From contig OY282384.1 of assembly GCA_958295925.1 (NCBI GenBank), positions 251,572 through 315,571 of the forward strand: DNA of 64,000 bases. Direction: 5' to 3'. Position numbers and translations under genes: made by a program. This document shows positions 32,778 through 41,713 of the stretch, one piece after another. The DNA comes from an uncultured Acidimicrobiales bacterium (GTDB lineage: Bacteria; Actinomycetota; Acidimicrobiia; Acidimicrobiales; CATQHL01). The notes below the pieces were generated by a model, which made no database searches, was not told the origin of the DNA, and worked only from the letters and a program-made list of their open reading frames with translations. Every line of letters starts with the position of its first letter. Within the stretch, counting starts at the first letter, position 1.

Positions 32778-34433
32778 ATGACAACGAAAAGAACTACCAA
32801 TCAGGCAAGCAAGCAGCCCAGCAAACAGCCGGCCAAGCCAGCCAACGGGCTGATGCCCGGACTGGTCAATAAGAACGAGGCCAACCAGAAGGAGAAGCCG
32901 CCCCCGCCTCCACCCCTGCAGCCCCACGAGCTGCGGGAGTCGGCCCAGCGAGTCCGGGGCAGCCTGTCCCGCATGCTGAGCAGCTACCCCTTCTTCGGCA
33001 GCCTGGCCCTCCGGATGCCCCTGGCCCCGACCGAGAAGATCAAGACCATCGCCAGCGACGGCGACAAGCTCTACTACAACCCCCGCTGGGTCTACGAGGA
33101 AGCCGACGGCGACCATATACGGGCGGCGATTGCCCGCAGCACCCTGGCCTGCGCCTTGAAACATCACACCCGCCGGGGCAACCGCAGCTACGCTCGCTGG
33201 CAGCACGCCAGCAAGGTCTGCACCCGCCCCTTCCTGGACGAGGCGGGATTACTCCCGAAAGAACTGATGGACAAGACCAACGACTTCACCGCCGGAATGG
33301 ACCTGTCGATTGAAAGAATCTACGACCTGCTCCCCGAGGGCGAGGAGGGCGACGGCGACGGTGAGGGCGAAGGGCAGGCCGAGAACCTCTTCGGCGAGGG
33401 CCGAGGCCAGGGCCAGGGCCAGGGCGAAGGCGAAGCCGAAGGCGACGGCCAGGGCGAGGGAGAAGGCCAGCAGGGCCAAGGGAAAGGCAAAGGCAAGGGA
33501 CAAGGCCAAGGCCAACAAGGCGGCCCAGGCCAGAACGACGGCAGCGACGGTAGCAGCGGGAACAGCCCGCAGCAGAAGCAGCAGAACCAAGACAACTCCG
33601 GCGGCTCCAGCAGCGGCCAAGACCAGCAGCAGCCCGAACAGAAAGAGGACAACCCCCAAGCCGGCCACGGCCAGGAACAGTACCGGCCGCCGCCGCCCTC
33701 CTACGACCCCACCGGCGAGGGCGAGGTGATGGACAGTCCCACTAAGCCCAAGCCCGGCGAGCCGGACGACGCCCGCCAACTGGAAGAACAGAACTGGGAC
33801 CAGGCCCTCCACTCGGCGGCGCTCTACGCCAAGTCCCAGGGACACACCGCCGGCCGCGGCGTGGAGCTAGTCGCCAAGATGCACCGCAACCCGGTGGACT
33901 GGGCGACGGTACTACGCCGCTTCATGACCAGCTCGGCCCAGCGGGACTACTCCTGGAGCCGGCCCAATCGGCGGCACATCGACTCCGGCCTGTACCTACC
34001 GGCCCTCCACTCCGAGGCCATGCCCCCGATAATCTTCGCCATTGATACTTCGGGCTCCATGAGCAGCGACGAATTGGCGATGATCTGGAACGAAATCCAG
34101 CACGTCGCCGGCGAGATCCGGCCCGAGGCCATCCACGTCATCCAGTGCGACACCAGGATTTCCGGAGCGGACGAGTACCAAGCCTTCGACCTCCCGGACA
34201 CCCTGGAAGCGAAAGGCCGAGGCGGCACCGCCTTCAGCCCGGTCTTCGAGTACGTAGAGGAGAACGTGATGCGGACCCCGGCCTGTTTGATCTATTGCAC
34301 CGACCTGGGGGCGAACGACTTCCCCGACCCGGCGCCGGCCTACCCGGTGATGTGGGCCGTCACCGGCAACTTCCGCTACGGCTTCGAGCCGCCCTTCGGC
34401 CAGCGGCTGGACCTGAACCCCCAGGAAGATTAG
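32778..34433 (+). CDS. VWA protein with inactive metallopeptidase-like N-terminus (DUF2201-like)
   Basis: 551 residues. C-terminal VWA domain with an intact MIDAS: FAIDTSGSMSSDE (about 420-432), later GRGGTAFSP and CTDLGANDFP. The N-terminal domain aligns by eye with DUF2201 putative metallopeptidases (LYYNPRWV..., then ALKHHTRRGNRSYARWQHASKVC), but the usual HExxH is replaced by ARSTLACALKHH (119-130), so zinc catalysis is unlikely. Between them lies a ~150-residue Gly/Gln/Glu repeat linker (GQGQGQGEGEAEGDG). VWA domains bind partners through Mg2+; with the MoxR ATPase upstream this forms a MoxR-VWA module. Confidence 0.85.
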   Translation: MTTKRTTNQASKQPSKQPAKPANGLMPGLVNKNEANQKEKPPPPPPLQPHELRESAQRVRGSLSRMLSSYPFFGSLALRMPLAPTEKIKTIASDGDKLYYNPRWVYEEADGDHIRAAIARSTLACALKHHTRRGNRSYARWQHASKVCTRPFLDEAGLLPKELMDKTNDFTAGMDLSIERIYDLLPEGEEGDGDGEGEGQAENLFGEGRGQGQGQGEGEAEGDGQGEGEGQQGQGKGKGKGQGQGQQGGPGQNDGSDGSSGNSPQQKQQNQDNSGGSSSGQDQQQPEQKEDNPQAGHGQEQYRPPPPSYDPTGEGEVMDSPTKPKPGEPDDARQLEEQNWDQALHSAALYAKSQGHTAGRGVELVAKMHRNPVDWATVLRRFMTSSAQRDYSWSRPNRRHIDSGLYLPALHSEAMPPIIFAIDTSGSMSSDELAMIWNEIQHVAGEIRPEAIHVIQCDTRISGADEYQAFDLPDTLEAKGRGGTAFSPVFEYVEENVMRTPACLIYCTDLGANDFPDPAPAYPVMWAVTGNFRYGFEPPFGQRLDLNPQED

Positions 34434-34499
34434 ACCGGAAAACACTAGCAGAAAACAATGCAGCAGGCCCAACGCCCCCAAAACCGCCCATCCCCGGCC

Positions 34500-34505
34500 T
34501 ATAAT
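34500..34505 (+). promoter_or_regulatory. TATAAT seven bases before the ATG (leaderless promoter)
   Basis: A perfect TATAAT ends exactly 7 nt before ATG 34513, so the transcript should begin at or next to the start codon. No -35 box and no ribosome site are present. The same TATAAT-N7-ATG layout occurs at 41701. Confidence 0.6.
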
Positions 34506-34512
34506 CAGGACC

Positions 34513-35403
34513 ATGAAAGACAACCAACCGGACAACACTTGGCCCGCCCAGCCGGACCGCCACCCGGCCCGGCCCCGACCCCGGCCGGAGAAGGACCTGG
34601 ACCCGGAAACCCGGCAAAAGCTCCAGGCCAGCAAGCAAGCAAGCCGACAGCGGATCATCGAAGCCGCCGAGCGGCTGAACAACTACCTCCCGGTCTACGG
34701 CGACTACGCCTACGAACTGGCCGACCTGGAATCCACCCGCGGCAAGGAAGAAAGAATCATCAACGCCGGCTGGGACGTGCTGCCCGCGGACCGGGACAAC
34801 CTGGCCCCCTACGTGGAGCAGTTCGTCAGGCTGCATTACATGCTCCGCCTGCAGGAAGACCAGCGAACGGCCCACGGCCTGCTGGCCCGGCGCGAGAAAC
34901 CGGCCCCGTGCCTCTACTGCCGAATCACCGGCAGCATCGACCGCCCCGCGGCCGGCGTCTCCGCCCAAGCGCATCACGCGGTAGCCGTCGGCGACGACGA
35001 CCGAGCCGACGCGGCCGGCGCCTGGTTTCAGCCGAATAGTCACGCCAAAATCGACGACTGGAACTACCGCTGCGGATACGTGGCGCTCTGCAGCGAATGC
35101 CTCAACCGCCCCGCGCTGGAGCTGCGGCAGCGCTGCCCCTACTGCGGCAATCAAACCCCGGAACGCATCATCATTGAAGGCGTGGCAGACCGACTGGAGA
35201 CGATCATGCAGACCGGCAGCATCAGCGTGAGCAAGATGGACGTCACCGAAGTGAAAGGAGAACAGCGGGACCTGCCGCTGGAGGAATGCCTGATTCTCCG
35301 CAAGGCGGTAAGAGACCTGTCCCTCCCCCGGGCGAACGAGTACCAAGTAGCGGCCGAGCAAGCCAGCCTGAAGCCCATGCTGCTCCACACCGGGCTGAAT
35401 TAG
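34513..35403 (+). CDS. zinc-ribbon protein, paralogue of the 40355 product
   Basis: 296 residues. Cysteines C133/C136, C187/C193/C196 and C208/C211 (CLYC, CGYVALCSEC, CPYCGN) form one or two zinc sites. The segment from CGYVALC to CPYCGN aligns with CGVISLC...CPGCGN in the protein at 40355-41221, with a similar helical tail following, so the two are paralogues. The histidine pair at 154-155 beside the first CxxC recalls treble-clef/HNH layouts, but no nuclease motif is complete. Probably translated from a leaderless mRNA. Confidence 0.7.
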   Translation: MKDNQPDNTWPAQPDRHPARPRPRPEKDLDPETRQKLQASKQASRQRIIEAAERLNNYLPVYGDYAYELADLESTRGKEERIINAGWDVLPADRDNLAPYVEQFVRLHYMLRLQEDQRTAHGLLARREKPAPCLYCRITGSIDRPAAGVSAQAHHAVAVGDDDRADAAGAWFQPNSHAKIDDWNYRCGYVALCSECLNRPALELRQRCPYCGNQTPERIIIEGVADRLETIMQTGSISVSKMDVTEVKGEQRDLPLEECLILRKAVRDLSLPRANEYQVAAEQASLKPMLLHTGLN

Positions 35404-35542
35404 AGAAAGGGAAGACCCGCCTAGTTAACACCCCACCAAGCGACCCAGACAAAAGCCAAGCCAGCAGCCCACCAGGAGGCCCGCCATCACCGCCAAGCAG
35501 CCAGACGAAAGCCCAGAGGGGAAGACCAGAGGCAGCAACGGC

Positions 35543-36253
35543 TTGGGCCCACTGCCCCAACCCAAGCACGGGCTGCTGATCGCCATCGAGGGCATCGACG
35601 GCGCCGGCAAGAGTTCCGTCGCCCGGATCCTGAGCAACCGGATCAAACAGGACTACCCGGAGCAGACGCTGCTGCTGGCCAAGGAACCAGGGACGACGCC
35701 GTTGGGCAGGACGATGTACCAGGCCATCCACGAACTGCCGGTCAGTTCGATGACCGCGGAGCTCTTCATGTTCGCCGCCGCCCGCGCCGAATTGGTAGAA
35801 ACGGTGCTCAAGCCCACCCTGGCCCAGGGCGTGACCGTAATCATGGACCGCTTCGCCGCCAGCACCCTGGCCTACCAGGCGGAACGCGAGGTCACCATGG
35901 ACCTGATCCGCACCGTCAACCGGGCGGCCCTGCAAGGGCTGGAACCGACGCTTTCAGTGTTGTTGGACGGCCCCGTGGAGAAGCTGCTGGCTCGTAAAAC
36001 CGGGGACGAGGAACCCCGGAAATCAGTCCCGGGCTACCAGGCCTACCTGGAGAGAGTGGCAGCCCGCTACCGGGAAATCGCCCTGACCGAGAACGAAGAC
36101 TACCACCGCCGGCAGGAGCGAGAGAAGGTCGCCGGCCAAAAGGACAACCCCAGGAGCATCGCCCCCTGGCTCTGGATTGAAAGCCTGTACTGCACCCCCG
36201 AGCAGGCCGGCAGCGTGATTCTAGAGAAGCTGCGCCCGCTGCTGGAAGAGTAG
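35543..36253 (+). CDS. tmk: thymidylate kinase
   Basis: 236 residues. P-loop IEGIDGAGKSSVA (about 15-27), the KEPGTTPLG substrate loop, DRFAASTLAYQ (about 102-112, the DRY/DRF motif that orders dTMP) and an R-rich lid region. By family it phosphorylates dTMP to dTDP; combined with ThyX it extends dTTP synthesis. The start is uncertain: the frame opens with TTG 35543 without a clear ribosome site, but the fold needs nearly all of it. An insertion of ~20 residues after the lid (ENEDYHRRQEREKVAGQKDN) makes it slightly longer than the usual ~210. Confidence 0.9.
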   Translation: MGPLPQPKHGLLIAIEGIDGAGKSSVARILSNRIKQDYPEQTLLLAKEPGTTPLGRTMYQAIHELPVSSMTAELFMFAAARAELVETVLKPTLAQGVTVIMDRFAASTLAYQAEREVTMDLIRTVNRAALQGLEPTLSVLLDGPVEKLLARKTGDEEPRKSVPGYQAYLERVAARYREIALTENEDYHRRQEREKVAGQKDNPRSIAPWLWIESLYCTPEQAGSVILEKLRPLLEE

Positions 36254-36299
36254 AAGCTCCGTCCAACGGACAGGAGGTACTAGCAATTGCCCGCAATGG

Positions 36300-36308
36300 T
36301 GATATAAT
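36300..36308 (+). promoter_or_regulatory. extended -10 promoter before the UvrD-type helicase
   Basis: TGA-TATAAT (36300-36308), no -35 box. The ~180-nt leader that follows contains a GC-rich stretch able to fold (CACCGG...CCGGTTGCTGGGTGGTG) and three 14-bp repeats. Confidence 0.6.
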
Positions 36309-36413
36309 CCGTGCCACCGGACTTCCCCGGTTGCTGGGTGGTGTCGGGTAGAGACGACCGGAGAAGGGAAACCCAGCCTCCAGGGCAGAAAGAGGCCACC
36401 CTCCTCAGCTCCA

Positions 36414-36460
36414 CGAACTCAAGACGGCGAACTCAAGACGACGAACTCAAGACAGCGAAC
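36414..36460 (+). repeat. 3.4 tandem 14-bp repeats in helicase leader
   Basis: CGAACTCAAGAC plus two variable bases at 36414, 36428 and 36442, with a partial fourth unit. Ends 30 bp before the start codon. Confidence 0.85.
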
Positions 36461-36489
36461 GACCTCCCCCGCCACCCAGGGAGAGGGCA

Positions 36490-39102
36490 TTGAAGGCAAA
36501 TATGCAGCGCAGCAGCCAGACGACTACCCAAAGCAGCCCCCAAGGGGACGACGACAACCCCCAGCCAGGCAGCAAGCCCATCCTGACCGGCCCCAGCGGC
36601 TTGAAGCTATCCCCGGAGCAGCTCCAGATAATCAACCACCCCGACGGCTGCCACGGCAAGGTGCTGTCGGTAGCCGGCTCCGGCAAGACGACGACCATGG
36701 CCTGCCGCATCAAAGAGCTGATCGAAAACCGGGGCATCCGCCCCAGCCAGATCCAAGTCCTGATGTACAACCGGTTGGCCCGGCAGCAATTCCACGAAAA
36801 GCTGGACCAGATCGGCATCCCGGCCGGCCAGCACCCGGCGGTGGACACCTTCCACTCCTACGCCTATCACTTGATCGAGAACAAAGAGAAGCGCCAGGAC
36901 TGGGCCGCCCGAGGCGACCAGGCGACGATCGCCCTACGGCAATCCCTCCAGAAGGTAGTGAGCGAACGCTTCCCCCCCGAACCGTCCAGCACCTGGCAGG
37001 AACAGCAGGACCGGCTGCAGAACATCGTCTCCGCCCTGATCGGCCCCAGCCAGGAGGCCATCATGCTGTGGAAGAACGCGGCAATCCGGCCAGAATACGC
37101 CGGCTACGACGCCAGCGAGGCTCTGGCCGAGGTCTTCCAGGAAACTTACAGAGAGTTCGAACGGCGCCGCAACAACGCCAACCAAGCCCTGACCTATGAT
37201 GATTTTGTACTAGAGGCCCTGGACGCCCTGGAGGACCCGGAGACCATGCGCCGCCGGGCCAGCCACCTGAAGCACATCATCGTGGACGAATACCAGGACA
37301 TCAACCTGGGACAGCAGCTGTTACTGGAGCGATTAGCCAGCTTCGGCGCGGACCTGATGGCGGTGGGCGACGACGACCAGACGATCTATGAGTGGCGCGG
37401 GGCCCGCGCCGATTACATCCTGGGCGAGTTCCAGAACACCTTCGACGGGAAGCCGCACCGAACCTATAAATTAACCCGCAGCTTCCGCTTCGGCTACCAC
37501 ATCGCCCAGACCGCGCAAAATCTAATCCGGCACAACCCCAACCGGCTGAGCAAGGACCTCCTGGCCTATCGGCCCCAGGCGCCTTCCAAAGTCCAACTCT
37601 GCGGAGAGAGCGAGGCAGCCGGCAGCGGCAACGGCGCCAACGCCAACGACGCCAACAACGCCAACAACGCCAACATTGCCAACAGCAACCCGACCAACCG
37701 GGACAGCAGCGAACTGCTGGTGGACGCCCTGGAGCAGCTGCTGAACCAGGGAGACGCCAACTACAACGCCGAGAACACCGACAACGGCCCGGAGCGACCC
37801 CGCCAGAGCCGCCAGACGGTCAAGGCGGACCAGATACGGATCCTGGGCCGGAGCCACGCCCAACTCAACGGCTGCGCCGCGGAGCTGCTGCGCCGCAAGA
37901 TACCCTTCCAGACCGTCGACCACAGCCCCTTCCTGGAAACGGCCGAAAGCCAGACATTGCTGGACTATTTACAATTGGCCGCCTACGCGAGCGACACCAG
38001 ACACTTCGCGGTAGCCCAGCAAACCCCGGATCCACTTCAGCTACTGCGCAGCTGCGCCAATCGACCGAACCGATACCTGAGCCAGCAGGACCAGCAAGGA
38101 ATAGTAGACACCGCCGCCCGGCAAGGAACCAACCTGCTCCAGGCAATGCGAAAGATCGCCGCGCCCGACGGCAAGCCGGGAACCAGCGCCAAGCTGCAGA
38201 ATCTGGACCGCCTAGCCGATCTATTGGAGCGCACCGCCCGAGAATTGGGCGACCCCGGCGCGGCCCAACCGGTCGGGCCGATTCTTTCCCGGCTTTGCAA
38301 ATCGGCGGGGCTGGAGGAGCATTACCTGACCCAGCACGGACCGGGCGACGCCGCCCAACAGCGGCTGAGTTCCCTGGACCAAACAATGGACTACGCCCAG
38401 CGCAGCAGGCTGAGCTGGCTGGAGTTCCTGGAGCACGTCCGCCAACTGGACTATTCCCAGGGCGAAAAAGAAGCCAACCGAGTCAAGCTGATGACGATCA
38501 ACGCCACCAAGGGGCTGGAGTTCGACTACGTCTTCCTGCCCGACTGCAGCGAAGGCAAGCTGCCCTCCCTGCACAGCGGCAGCGACCCGACCTACGACCG
38601 TCGGCAGCCCCGCAGGGCGCCCCAGCCGGCCGAATGGCTGGAGAACGAACGCCGGCTCTGCTACGTAGGGATCACCAGGGCCCGCCGAGCCGTCTTCCTG
38701 GGCGCGCCGGACCGGAACGAGAGGGAGACCCCACCCAAGCCTTCCAGGTTCATCGAAGAACTGGAACTGGACATCCTGACCGACCTGGCACCCGAGGTCA
38801 GGAAAGTGGCGCAACGCACCTCCCCCGGAGCGAGGCTGTTGACCATGCTGGAGGCCCGACGGGACCACCACGACTTGATCCGGGTGATCCGGGCCCATTA
38901 TGCCCCGGACTTCCCCCAAGAGTTGCGGGAGAAGGTAGACCAGATCCGCCCCAGCGCCGCCGAAAGGCCCTTCGGCTATAAACTTCAATATGACCGGCCG
39001 AGGAGGCCGTTAAGACAGGATCGCCATTCAACCCTGAATCGGCAGATCCAGGAGCTGCTGACCGCATCGCTCACCGACTCCATCCGGCAGACGGATCTGT
39101 AG
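36490..39102 (+). CDS. UvrD/Rep-type superfamily 1 helicase
   Basis: 870 residues with a complete SF1A set: Q-motif region LSPEQLQIINH, Walker A SVAGSGKTTT (about 59-68), Walker B IIVDEYQDIN (about 263-272), motif III GDDDQTIYEWRGA (about 292), motif IV LTRSFRFG, motif V MTINATKGLEFDYVF (about 667) and motif VI CYVGITRARRAVFL (about 723). By family a 3'-5' ATP-dependent DNA helicase in repair or replication restart. An Asn/Ala-rich insert (NANDANNANNANIANS, about 385-400) comes from an AACGCC repeat. Start TTG 36490 follows GGGAGAGG; ATG 36502 with GAAGG is equally possible. Confidence 0.93.
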   Translation: MKANMQRSSQTTTQSSPQGDDDNPQPGSKPILTGPSGLKLSPEQLQIINHPDGCHGKVLSVAGSGKTTTMACRIKELIENRGIRPSQIQVLMYNRLARQQFHEKLDQIGIPAGQHPAVDTFHSYAYHLIENKEKRQDWAARGDQATIALRQSLQKVVSERFPPEPSSTWQEQQDRLQNIVSALIGPSQEAIMLWKNAAIRPEYAGYDASEALAEVFQETYREFERRRNNANQALTYDDFVLEALDALEDPETMRRRASHLKHIIVDEYQDINLGQQLLLERLASFGADLMAVGDDDQTIYEWRGARADYILGEFQNTFDGKPHRTYKLTRSFRFGYHIAQTAQNLIRHNPNRLSKDLLAYRPQAPSKVQLCGESEAAGSGNGANANDANNANNANIANSNPTNRDSSELLVDALEQLLNQGDANYNAENTDNGPERPRQSRQTVKADQIRILGRSHAQLNGCAAELLRRKIPFQTVDHSPFLETAESQTLLDYLQLAAYASDTRHFAVAQQTPDPLQLLRSCANRPNRYLSQQDQQGIVDTAARQGTNLLQAMRKIAAPDGKPGTSAKLQNLDRLADLLERTARELGDPGAAQPVGPILSRLCKSAGLEEHYLTQHGPGDAAQQRLSSLDQTMDYAQRSRLSWLEFLEHVRQLDYSQGEKEANRVKLMTINATKGLEFDYVFLPDCSEGKLPSLHSGSDPTYDRRQPRRAPQPAEWLENERRLCYVGITRARRAVFLGAPDRNERETPPKPSRFIEELELDILTDLAPEVRKVAQRTSPGARLLTMLEARRDHHDLIRVIRAHYAPDFPQELREKVDQIRPSAAERPFGYKLQYDRPRRPLRQDRHSTLNRQIQELLTASLTDSIRQTDL

Positions 39103-39200
39103 AGAGAAGACAATCCCTGCCCCAGACAAAGCAGCAGCTGCCACAATTCCACCACGGAACAAAACCAGCCCGCCCACCTGCGAGAGGAGGAAAGCCCAAT

Positions 39201-40265
39201 ATGGCTGAACCCCGGACCGCCCGGCCTCGGAGCCGAAACCGAACCCGAGACCGAGACGAAGCGAACTCTAAAGAAGCCCCCGCCCAGCCCAAAAAAGAAT
39301 CCACAGCGAAGAACGAAAAGAGCAACCCCGCCAATCGGCCCCCGAAGGACACCCCAGGCGCCCCAGTGAACAGAAGACCAGCAGGGAGACAATCCACCCC
39401 CCGAGCAAGAGCCCCGCAGCAGCCCACCGGCGAGTCAGTCAATCCCAACCTAACCGAACAGGCCTCGGTAAGGCCCCGCGGCGGCAGACCGCCCGCTTCC
39501 GGCGAGGAAGCCGGCCCGCCGGCCCGGCCGAGCAACGCCAGAGGCAGACCAAGCGGCCGAACGCACCAGCCAGGCAGCGGCAACGGAAACGGCAACGCCA
39601 ACGGGAACGGGCAGCACCGCCCAGCAGCAGCCGGACCAAACCAGCAGCCTGTCGGCGGCCATCGAGACCCCTACCCCGGGCAACGCAGCGGCCCTCGGCC
39701 CGCCGGCACCAGCCAGCCCAGCAAGAGCGCCGCCCGCAGCAGCCGACTCAGCCCCCACCTGGGGAGCGAAATGAACCAGCAGCGGCCCAGAAGCAACTAT
39801 CCGACCAGCGCGACCAATCCGGCCAACCAGGACCGGCCGAACCATCGTCCTGGCTATGGCCCAAGCCAACGGCCGAGTCAGCGGCCCGACAACCGAACCG
39901 GCGGCCACCCCGCCGACCGGCCCTTCCGGCCCTATTACCGCAACGGAGTGCAACCCCTGGAACCACCGGAGCCGGACACGGAGATGCTGAGCCCGATACC
40001 CACGAAGAGCGCCACCGCGCCGGCAGAGGCCCCGGCCCAGGCTACTAAACCAGTTAGAGCAGGAGCGCCGCGGCCCACGCCGCGGATGACCCAGGTTCCC
40101 AACACCCTGCCAATGGAATTAGCCCGAGAAGCCGAGGACTGCTGGAACGCCGGAATGACCCTCGGCCAGATCGTCGAATGGATCGAAGAGGCCGGCTACG
40201 ACATCGACGTAGAGGGCGTGCAGCGCGCCCTGCGCAGCCTCGGGCCCATGCGAGACCGCCGCTAG
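39201..40265 (+). CDS. long disordered basic protein with C-terminal HTH
   Basis: 354 residues, GAGGAGG before the ATG. The first ~290 residues are low complexity (Arg, Pro, Gly, Asn, Ser), very basic and probably unstructured. The last ~50 hold a helix-turn-helix-like segment NAGMTLGQI, EEAGYDIDVEGVQRALRSLG whose spacing matches that of the small HTH protein at 7353-7721. A DNA-binding or condensate-forming protein is plausible. Downstream of the helicase by 98 bp, probably co-transcribed. Confidence 0.65.
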   Translation: MAEPRTARPRSRNRTRDRDEANSKEAPAQPKKESTAKNEKSNPANRPPKDTPGAPVNRRPAGRQSTPRARAPQQPTGESVNPNLTEQASVRPRGGRPPASGEEAGPPARPSNARGRPSGRTHQPGSGNGNGNANGNGQHRPAAAGPNQQPVGGHRDPYPGQRSGPRPAGTSQPSKSAARSSRLSPHLGSEMNQQRPRSNYPTSATNPANQDRPNHRPGYGPSQRPSQRPDNRTGGHPADRPFRPYYRNGVQPLEPPEPDTEMLSPIPTKSATAPAEAPAQATKPVRAGAPRPTPRMTQVPNTLPMELAREAEDCWNAGMTLGQIVEWIEEAGYDIDVEGVQRALRSLGPMRDRR

Positions 40266-40354
40266 GCCACAAGTTGACAAGCCCAGAGCGCCCAGCCGCC
40301 CGCACTACCGGTAACTGCCACCAGCGACTCCCGCTAAGGAGTGAAAACCATCCC

Positions 40355-41221
40355 ATGACCGATAGACCAAGCCAACCTGAGGAAAACGAAGAGAGCCCGA
40401 TCGAGGACGCGAAGGGAGAACCGACATTGAACCTACCCATAGAGCAGCCTACGGAACTGACCCCCACCAAGTCGCTGCAAGAAGCCAACGTCCTGATCAA
40501 CGACCGGCTCCTGCTACTGATACCCAACATAGAATTGGCCAAGGCCAAGCAGGCCTTCAAGGACTTCGAAACGGTTGAACACCCGGTCAACCACGAGACC
40601 TTGAGCGAATGGTGCCTGGCCCGGATCATCAAGAACTTCCTGCTGGAACGCCAGGTGTTAGTAGACCAGGCCGCCGAGGCCATGAAGCACAGCCACTGGG
40701 GCGGCGCGCCGCTGAGCTGCGCCAACATGATCCACCAGGACCGCGGCCGGCACCCGGCCGCCGGCATCTCCCGCCGGCTGTACCACGGCATCCTGCCGCC
40801 GGAGGACGAAGAGACCAACATCGCCTTCGCCGTCCCCTGGGACGACGAGGAGAGGGACGCCCCGCCCAACTTCCCCGAGGGGCCGATGTGCGGGGTGATC
40901 AGCCTCTGCCGCGAATGTCTGGATTACGACAGCCGGCAGGCGGTCTGGAACGACCAATGGTACGACCACGTCGAGGACGAAGCCCGCTGCCCCGGCTGCG
41001 GGAATTATTCCGACACCGAGACCATGCGCCGCGAGGCGACGACGATCGTCGAAACCTGCATTCGCGAGGACGTCATCGAAGACCTGGAACGGGGCGGACG
41101 CTACCCCGTCAGCGATTACACGATTCTGGCCCTGCACGGGCCGAAGCTGAACGAGCACCGGGCCCAACCCGGCGACCCCATGGTGCCCAACGCCAGCCTG
41201 TCGCCCTTCTCCCTGAATTAA
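40355..41221 (+). CDS. zinc-ribbon protein, paralogue of the 34513 product
   Basis: 288 residues from ATG 40355 (AAGGAG upstream). Cysteines C179, C185, C188 then C212, C215 (MCGVISLCREC...CPGCGN) match those of the 34513-35403 product, as does the acidic helical tail. The first CxxC of that paralogue is absent here. Longer frames on the same strand upstream would run into the preceding gene and are rejected. Function unknown. Confidence 0.7.
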   Translation: MTDRPSQPEENEESPIEDAKGEPTLNLPIEQPTELTPTKSLQEANVLINDRLLLLIPNIELAKAKQAFKDFETVEHPVNHETLSEWCLARIIKNFLLERQVLVDQAAEAMKHSHWGGAPLSCANMIHQDRGRHPAAGISRRLYHGILPPEDEETNIAFAVPWDDEERDAPPNFPEGPMCGVISLCRECLDYDSRQAVWNDQWYDHVEDEARCPGCGNYSDTETMRREATTIVETCIREDVIEDLERGGRYPVSDYTILALHGPKLNEHRAQPGDPMVPNASLSPFSLN

Positions 41222-41315
41222 GGAGAGACGGCGACAGAACCCGACTAACCCTGAACTCAACAGGGAACCAGTGCCCCGCACCACGAAAACCACCCACAGG
41301 AAGGAGGAGAGAAGC

Positions 41316-41621
41316 ATGACCACCCAGACAGTTGAGGAAGCGACCACCGAAGGACACCGGACGCCCCGGCCCTGCCAGTACTGCCAAGGCCGGGGCGAAC
41401 TCTACGCCGTTGAGAGCCCCAAGGGCAAACCCTCCTGGATCTGCCGGGAGTGCTGGAACCGGATGCAGGACGGCGCCACCGCCGAGCAAGCGGTCAAGAC
41501 CGCCGGAGCCGGCCGACCCGTCTTCCGAGTGAAGGCCGCCGGCGGCGAGACCATGGAATACCCGCCCCAGGAGTGGCTGAAGCTGGCCGCCGCCGGACGG
41601 AGATTGAAACCTCACGGATAG
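41316..41621 (+). CDS. small zinc-ribbon protein
   Basis: 101 residues, strong site AAGGAGGAG before ATG 41316. Four cysteines C20, C23, C43, C46 (CQYCQGRG...CRECW), similar to a single DnaJ-type zinc knuckle pair. Basic C-terminus. Ends 19 bp before a strong terminator, so it probably closes the transcript begun at 36300. Confidence 0.7.
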   Translation: MTTQTVEEATTEGHRTPRPCQYCQGRGELYAVESPKGKPSWICRECWNRMQDGATAEQAVKTAGAGRPVFRVKAAGGETMEYPPQEWLKLAAAGRRLKPHG

Positions 41622-41640
41622 CATTCCACGGAATCGCAAG

Positions 41641-41674
41641 CCCCCTGAAACCACCTTCAGGGGGCCAGTCTTTC
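41641..41674 (+). terminator. 9-bp hairpin terminator
   Basis: CCCCCTGAA (41641-41649) pairs with TTCAGGGGG (41656-41664), loop ACCACC, followed by CCAGTCTTTC. Confidence 0.75.
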
Positions 41675-41700
41675 AAAAGGACTAAACAGAGTCGCTAAAC

Positions 41701-41706
41701 TATAAT
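41701..41706 (+). promoter_or_regulatory. TATAAT seven bases before the ATG (leaderless promoter)
   Basis: TATAAT ends exactly 7 nt before ATG 41714; no ribosome site is present. Same geometry as at 34500. Confidence 0.6.
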
Positions 41707-41713
41707 CTTTGCC

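Noticed and set aside
34900..35200. HNH endonuclease in the zinc-ribbon paralogues
   Set aside because: Cysteine pairs and a histidine pair are present, but no complete HNH or treble-clef nuclease motif can be traced and the paralogue lacks the histidines.
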